NCBI GenBank assembly: GCA_031362415.1
Contig: JANLSK010000113.1
Location: 1-10,180 of the forward strand
Length of the DNA: 10,180 bases
DNA from: VFJJ01 sp031362415
GTDB taxonomy: Bacteria > Actinomycetota > Acidimicrobiia > IMCC26256 > VFJJ01
Direction: 5' to 3'
Part shown: positions 6,645-10,180 of the stretch, one piece after another
Position numbering within the stretch: position 1 is the stretch's first letter
Layout of the letters: every line of letters starts with the position of its first letter
Notes under the pieces: model-generated
The model's input: only the letters and a program-made list of their open reading frames with translations
Databases searched by the model: none
What the model was told of the DNA's origin: nothing
Made by a program: the position numbers and the translations under genes

Positions 6645-6686
6645 CAAGGTAGCCACCACACCCACACCGGTGGTGTTGTCACCACC
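6645..6686 (-). promoter_or_regulatory. 42-bp conserved element with 18-bp dyad, upstream of permease 1
   Basis: The element matches 9272-9313 at 39 of 42 positions. Its core, 6669-6686, is GGTGGTG-TTGT-CACCACC, a perfect 7-bp inverted repeat around 4 nt and identical in both copies. It ends 45 nt before the permease start at 6599. The dyad length suits a dimeric LuxR/NarL-type regulator. The part towards the gene (6645-6668) is also conserved though not symmetric, so a promoter or a second binding surface may be included. No clear -35/-10 pair was found inside it. Confidence 0.65.
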
Positions 6687-6714
6687 TCGCCCCGTCCCGT
6701 CCTCCGACGCGAGC

Positions 6715-6764
6715 GAGCAGGAGTGAGCAGAGGGCCGTATACCCCCCACAACTCACTCTTGCTC
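6715..6764. repeat. Inverted repeat with 13-bp arms, upstream of permease 1
   Basis: Arms GAGCAGGAGTGAG (6715-6727) and CTCACTCTTGCTC (6752-6764) pair at 12 of 13 positions around a 24-nt loop. The loop contains GTATAC, which on the minus strand gives a -10-like TATACG at 6734-6739. The structure lies between the permease 2 stop and the 42-bp element. It could be a terminator for permease 2, a leader structure of permease 1, or an operator flanking a promoter. The sequence does not decide. Confidence 0.45.
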
Positions 6765-6796
6765 GGCCGGGGGCGGCCGGGGCGGCGGGGCGACGG

Positions 6797-6815
6797 GTGA
6801 CGGCCTCGCCGTCAC
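6797..6815 (-). terminator. Hairpin over the permease 2 stop codon
   Basis: GTGACGGC and GCCGTCAC form a perfect 8-bp stem around a 3-nt loop (CTC on the plus strand). The stem includes the TGA stop of permease 2 (6812-6814). There is no U-tract, so termination would be partial or of the U-less type. It may also protect the mRNA 3' end. Confidence 0.35.
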
Positions 6816-9238
6816 TCGACGTGAAGGAGCGCGGTCAGGGAGGCCCGGTGTGATCTCCGGGCCGTCGCCACCGCGACAGCGACCGAGACCGCCGATGCCC
6901 CGATGGTGAGGAGCAGGAACCGGACGGGTATCACCGCGCCCGGCACGACGCCGAGGTCGTCCGTCGCGCGCCGCCACAGGTTGACACCGGCGATCAGGCC
7001 GACGGGCACGCCTACGACGACGGTGACGGCCAACGTCAGAGCTCCCTGCCAGAACGAACCGTGCCGTGACCCCTGACGGTCGAGCCCCAGGGCCCGGAGG
7101 ATCGCCAGCTCCCTCCGATGGGCTCGGATGCCGGCTGCGAGCGTCGAGCCGATCACCACGGCACCGAGCAGCGCGGCCAGGGCCAGGCCCAGCAGGGGCA
7201 CGCTGCGGACGCGGTGCAGGCCCACGACCCGGGCGGGGATGATGTCGGTGGTCATCTCCTCGGTGAGCTCCTCGCGGAGCTGCGCGATCACGGCGTCGCT
7301 CTCTGAGCCTGAGGTCGAGTCTGAGGTCGGGTCGACCCGGGCCAGCACGTAGCTGGGGGTGGCGTCGCCACCGGCGGCCGTGACCGCGTCGAGGGTCACG
7401 ACGGCGACGTCGCCGACATCCGACTCGCCGAAGATCGGTGCCAGGACGACACCCACCACCGCGAGCTCGGCCGGCGGCCCTGCGCTGCCGTGGTCGAACT
7501 CGCCCCCGGCCACCGAGAGCTCGATCTTCGAGCCGATGCCGAGACCGGGCCGGGCCGCGGCCCACGGCCCTCCGAGCGCCACCTCGGTCGGCGCCGCGGG
7601 CAGACGTCCTGAGACGACCACCGGCGGCGCGGTCCCGGCCGGGTCGATGGCCATGACCTCGACCGATTCGCCCCCAAGCGTGGCCTGCCCGTACGTGGCC
7701 AACGTGGCCGCCGCGAACCGGGGATCGACGGCCAGCGCTGTCGCCCGGTCGGGGTCGAGCGTGAAGTTGCTGTTACCGATGGCGAGGTCCCAGGGCCAGC
7801 CGTGGCGGTCGGGTTCGGAGTAGAGGCGGTCGACGCCGGCGAGCCACGTCCCCACCGACACGGCCACGACCACAGCCAGAGCCGCGCCGACGACGCCTTG
7901 GCGGGCCGTCGACGAGCGCCTCCCGTCGGGCGTCTGGAACGCCAGGTGGGCTCCCAGCACCATCCCGTTCGGCGCGCCCACCCGAGCGAGCCAGCGGGCC
8001 AGTGTGGGTCGGAGCGCCGTGGCCGACCGGGCTGGCCGGGACCGGGCGAAGAGGTATGCGCTCCCGAGCATGGCCAGGCCGGTGACGATCCCACCGATCA
8101 GGATCACCAACAGGTCGACGTGCACGCCGGGGTCGAGCTCGAGCTGGCGCCCGACGCCGATCGGGTAGCGCCCCGAGAGCCCGACCGCCACGACGGCCGA
8201 AAGCGCCGCGGCCGCCGCCGCGGCAGGAGCGACCCGGAACGCGGAGGCCGTCGCGAGCTGCGTCGACGTGAAGCCCACGGCTCGCAGGGCCGGGACTTCC
8301 CGCTCGTGGGGCCGCTGCCCGATCCGCACGAGCAGTACGACGATCGCCAGGCCGCTGATCGCCAGCGCGACCCCCAGCGCCATCAGCGCCGTGGTCTCCA
8401 GATCGACGGGTGCTTCGAACGACGCCCGCCGTGGCGTGCCCGGCGGCTCGAAGGCCGGCGGCTCGCCGTCGCCGTCGACGAGCCCGGTGATCGTGGCCTT
8501 GAAGGCCTCGACACCGGCGGGCCCGTCGGCCAGCGCGACCCGGTAGCCATCGAAGTAGTCGAGGAACTCTTCGTGGCGAAGGAGCCAGAAGTCGTAGGAG
8601 GCGAGCATCAACTTGTTGGAGTATCGGTCGAAGTCGTCCTCGGATCGCACCTGGGTGACCTCGTCGGTCGCGACTTCCTCGGCGAACCGCACGACACCGT
8701 CGATGCGGAAGGTGTAGATCGGCCCGTCCGGTTCGTAGACGCCTCGTTCCACCTCCGGGTTCTGGTCGAGGCCGAAGAACCGCACGGTCACGTCGTCGCC
8801 AGCCCCGAGCCCGAACCCTTGCCGGAAAGCGTCGTTCACCAGCACGTGGGAGGCGTCGGTGCCGTCAGGGACGTGGCCCTCGAGCAGGCGTAACGTCGGA
8901 TCGGCCGGCGCGGCGAAGTCGACCACCAGGCCGTCCACGCCGGCGATCGGGCGGCCCGCCTCGTCGATCTTCATCATGGCCAGGTATCCCTCGGGATCCG
9001 CGCGTTCCACCCCAGCGACGGCGAGCACCTGCTGCCGGCTCAGCCCGGGCGCGTACGCCGCGATGTCGTAGTGGGGCACGGCGTCGAAGACCCGGTCGAC
9101 CACGCTCGACGAGCGCCGGGCGCCAGCGATGAGCGACATCGCCGCGCCGCCGATGGTCCCGGCCAGCACGGCCAGCAGAGCCAGCGCGGTGATCTGCCGG
9201 CGGCGCTGGCGCCGGGCGAGGAACCGGACGGAGCTCAT
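6812..9238 (-). CDS. FtsX/MacB-type ABC transporter permease (permease 2)
   Basis: This 808-aa paralogue of permease 1 has the same design: TM1 (about 16-38, ending in 'AGARR' as in permease 1), outer domain 1 (40-280), TM helices near 283-305, 334-355 and 373-398, TM5 (447-466), outer domain 2 (470-675), and C-terminal TM helices at 679-703, 730-751 and 772-793. Coupling-helix motifs are 'RPHEREVPALRAVGF' in the first half and 'RAHRRELAILRALGLDRQG' in the second. Outside these motifs the two proteins differ greatly, so the duplication is old. I use ATG 9238 ('MSSVRFLARRQRRRQ'); ATG 9250 is a real alternative because GAGCGGG lies just before it, whereas 9238 has no SD. It is probably the first gene of the minus-strand block, with a 212-bp gap before permease 1 that carries its own copy of the control element. 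A separate ATPase is required; substrate and partner are unknown. Confidence 0.88.
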   Translation of the reverse strand: MSSVRFLARRQRRRQITALALLAVLAGTIGGAAMSLIAGARRSSSVVDRVFDAVPHYDIAAYAPGLSRQQVLAVAGVERADPEGYLAMMKIDEAGRPIAGVDGLVVDFAAPADPTLRLLEGHVPDGTDASHVLVNDAFRQGFGLGAGDDVTVRFFGLDQNPEVERGVYEPDGPIYTFRIDGVVRFAEEVATDEVTQVRSEDDFDRYSNKLMLASYDFWLLRHEEFLDYFDGYRVALADGPAGVEAFKATITGLVDGDGEPPAFEPPGTPRRASFEAPVDLETTALMALGVALAISGLAIVVLLVRIGQRPHEREVPALRAVGFTSTQLATASAFRVAPAAAAAAALSAVVAVGLSGRYPIGVGRQLELDPGVHVDLLVILIGGIVTGLAMLGSAYLFARSRPARSATALRPTLARWLARVGAPNGMVLGAHLAFQTPDGRRSSTARQGVVGAALAVVVAVSVGTWLAGVDRLYSEPDRHGWPWDLAIGNSNFTLDPDRATALAVDPRFAAATLATYGQATLGGESVEVMAIDPAGTAPPVVVSGRLPAAPTEVALGGPWAAARPGLGIGSKIELSVAGGEFDHGSAGPPAELAVVGVVLAPIFGESDVGDVAVVTLDAVTAAGGDATPSYVLARVDPTSDSTSGSESDAVIAQLREELTEEMTTDIIPARVVGLHRVRSVPLLGLALAALLGAVVIGSTLAAGIRAHRRELAILRALGLDRQGSRHGSFWQGALTLAVTVVVGVPVGLIAGVNLWRRATDDLGVVPGAVIPVRFLLLTIGASAVSVAVAVATARRSHRASLTALLHVE

Positions 9239-9271
9239 CACGAGCAGCATCGCCCGCTCAGCGAAGGCCGA

Positions 9272-9313
9272 CAAGGGAGCCACCACACCCACCCAGGTGG
9301 TGTTGTCACCACC
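9272..9313 (-). promoter_or_regulatory. 42-bp conserved element with 18-bp dyad, upstream of permease 2
   Basis: This second copy differs from 6645-6686 at only three positions. The dyad GGTGGTG-TTGT-CACCACC (9296-9313) is unchanged. It ends 33 nt before ATG 9238 and 21 nt before ATG 9250. It lies in the divergent region shared with the dioxygenase gene at 9394, so it could influence that gene too. Confidence 0.65.
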
Positions 9314-9393
9314 AGCGCTCGAGCATCCCTGACGACGAGGCAATTGGGGTTCTCCCCGATGCTTCGCCGGATTCGAGGCGCGACGATCGGCGC
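9314..9393. promoter_or_regulatory. Divergent spacer between permease 2 element and dioxygenase gene
   Basis: This 80-bp stretch must supply promoter signals for the rightward dioxygenase and perhaps the leftward permease. A small GGGG-TTCT-CCCC hairpin (9346-9357) is visible. I found no convincing -10/-35 pair on either strand. TTGTCA inside the adjacent dyad (9303-9308) resembles a rightward -35 but lacks a matching -10. Confidence 0.3.
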
Positions 9394-10180
9394 ATGACGA
9401 ACAGCGCAACGAGCACGGCGACCATCGAGCGGTTTCACGTGACGGACGATCTGGCTGAACTCCAGGTCGTTCTCGAACGCGACGGGGCAGTGATCATCGA
9501 CGGGCTCCTGTCGGCGGACGTGCTGGCCCGGGTGAACGCCGAGGTCGACCCGGCCGTCGCCGCGGCCGATCCGGACAACCCCGTGTTCAACCCGATCGCC
9601 AAGGCGTTCATGGGGGCGTTCACCAAGAGCGTCGCCGGGGTACCGGGGATCTCGCGGACGTTCGCGACCGACGTGATGTGCCATCCGGTGTTGCTCGGTC
9701 TCGCCGAGGCGGTGCTCGGCGCGAGCTGCGCCCGGTTCCAGCTGAACCTGGGCCAGATCCTCGAGCGGGGTCCGGGCTCGGAGGATCAATGGCTCCATCG
9801 AGACGAGGGCGTGTGGATCGACGTGCCCAAGCCGTCGCCCGAGTTGCAGCTCGCATCGGTGATCGCGCTGGTCGATTTCACGGCCGACAACGGCGCCACC
9901 CGAGTCGTGCCCGGCAGCCACCGCTGGCCCGACCGGCACCTCCCGATCGACCAGCAGATCGCACCCGAGCCGCATCAGATCGCGGTCGCGGAGATGCTGG
10001 CCGGGTCGGCGCTCGTCTATACCGGCGGTGTGATCCACGGTGGTGGCGCCAACAGCACGGCCGGGGCGCGCCGGGCGGTGCACCTGAGCTACTGCCTGGG
10101 TTGGTTGCGCACCGAGGAGAACAACTACCTGTCGATTCCGCCCACCCTCGCGGCCGGGCTGCCGCGACAGGCTCAGGAGG
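9394..10180 (+). CDS. Phytanoyl-CoA dioxygenase (PhyH) family oxygenase (3' end beyond window)
   Basis: The frame is open from ATG 9394 for 262 codons to the window edge. The protein is a non-haem Fe(II)/2-oxoglutarate-dependent oxygenase of the PhyH family. The iron ligands are visible as His135-x-Asp137 in 'QWLHRDEG' and His215 in 'VIHGGGANS', with Arg226 at +11 as the likely 2-oxoglutarate salt-bridge residue. 'NGATRVVPGSHRW' (166-178) is the family's conserved strand and turn. The N-terminal 'LERDGAVIIDGLLSADVLARV' is the usual PhyH start region. These enzymes hydroxylate or halogenate small molecules or acyl chains in the cytoplasm; the substrate cannot be read from sequence. No clear SD precedes ATG 9394; GTG 9439 is an alternative that would remove 15 weakly conserved residues. 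It is divergent from the permease block, and a functional link is not evident. Confidence 0.9.
   Translation, partial: MTNSATSTATIERFHVTDDLAELQVVLERDGAVIIDGLLSADVLARVNAEVDPAVAAADPDNPVFNPIAKAFMGAFTKSVAGVPGISRTFATDVMCHPVLLGLAEAVLGASCARFQLNLGQILERGPGSEDQWLHRDEGVWIDVPKPSPELQLASVIALVDFTADNGATRVVPGSHRWPDRHLPIDQQIAPEPHQIAVAEMLAGSALVYTGGVIHGGGANSTAGARRAVHLSYCLGWLRTEENNYLSIPPTLAAGLPRQAQE

Noticed and set aside
6600..6749. N-terminal extension of permease 1 to 6749 (and likewise permease 2 to 9409)
   Set aside because: The extensions cover the conserved dyad element, are not typical of the family N-terminus, and GAGGA before 6599 gives a better start for permease 1.
7802..8893. 363-codon plus-strand open frame opposite permease 2
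   Set aside because: Same reason: the permease reading has TM segments and FtsX motifs, whereas the antisense product has none.
9238..10083. 281-codon minus-strand open frame opposite the dioxygenase
   Set aside because: The plus strand has the HxD...H iron site and PhyH motifs; the minus product lacks any recognisable domain.

Overview
The window is GC-rich, with strong C/G preference at codon third positions, NarL/LuxR-type two-component proteins whose sensor has an 'LPDGRL' linker, and FtsX/MacB-type permeases of about 800 residues. This is typical of a high-GC actinobacterium. Acidimicrobiia-like or other non-model Actinomycetota is my inference; nothing in the window fixes the taxon. 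There are no rRNA, tRNA, CRISPR or insertion-sequence features.

Layout: (1) 1-493, minus: 5' part of a lipoprotein gene with a cupredoxin-like domain, running off the left edge. (2) 494-695: divergent intergenic region. (3) 696-1385 and 1477-1872, plus: a full NarL/LuxR response regulator, then a stand-alone receiver-domain protein. (4) 1894-1941: a large near-perfect hairpin between convergent genes, probably a bidirectional terminator. (5) 1955-4060, minus: a multi-TM, GAF-containing HPK7-type sensor histidine kinase. (6) 4057-4185, minus: a possible 42-aa small ORF packed between kinase and permease. (7) 4188-6599 and 6812-9238, minus: two paralogous FtsX/MacB-type ABC permeases. (8) 9394 to the right edge, plus: a phytanoyl-CoA-dioxygenase-family Fe(II)/2-oxoglutarate oxygenase, incomplete at its 3' end.

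The central genes look like one signalling-transport module. The minus-strand block (permease 2, permease 1, small ORF, kinase) supplies the transporter membrane subunits and the sensor; the convergent plus-strand block supplies two candidate partner regulators. No ABC ATPase is encoded here, so the nucleotide-binding subunit must lie elsewhere. By analogy with other FtsX-type permease/two-component modules, a cell-envelope or antimicrobial-peptide response is plausible, but nothing here shows the ligand.

The most notable feature is a 42-bp element present just upstream of both permease genes (6645-6686 and 9272-9313; 39/42 identical). It contains an invariant 18-bp dyad, GGTGGTG-TTGT-CACCACC. 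The two coding sequences have diverged strongly while this element has not, so it is a good candidate operator, perhaps for the LuxR-type regulator at 696-1385. The rest of the window is fairly ordinary actinobacterial gene content.
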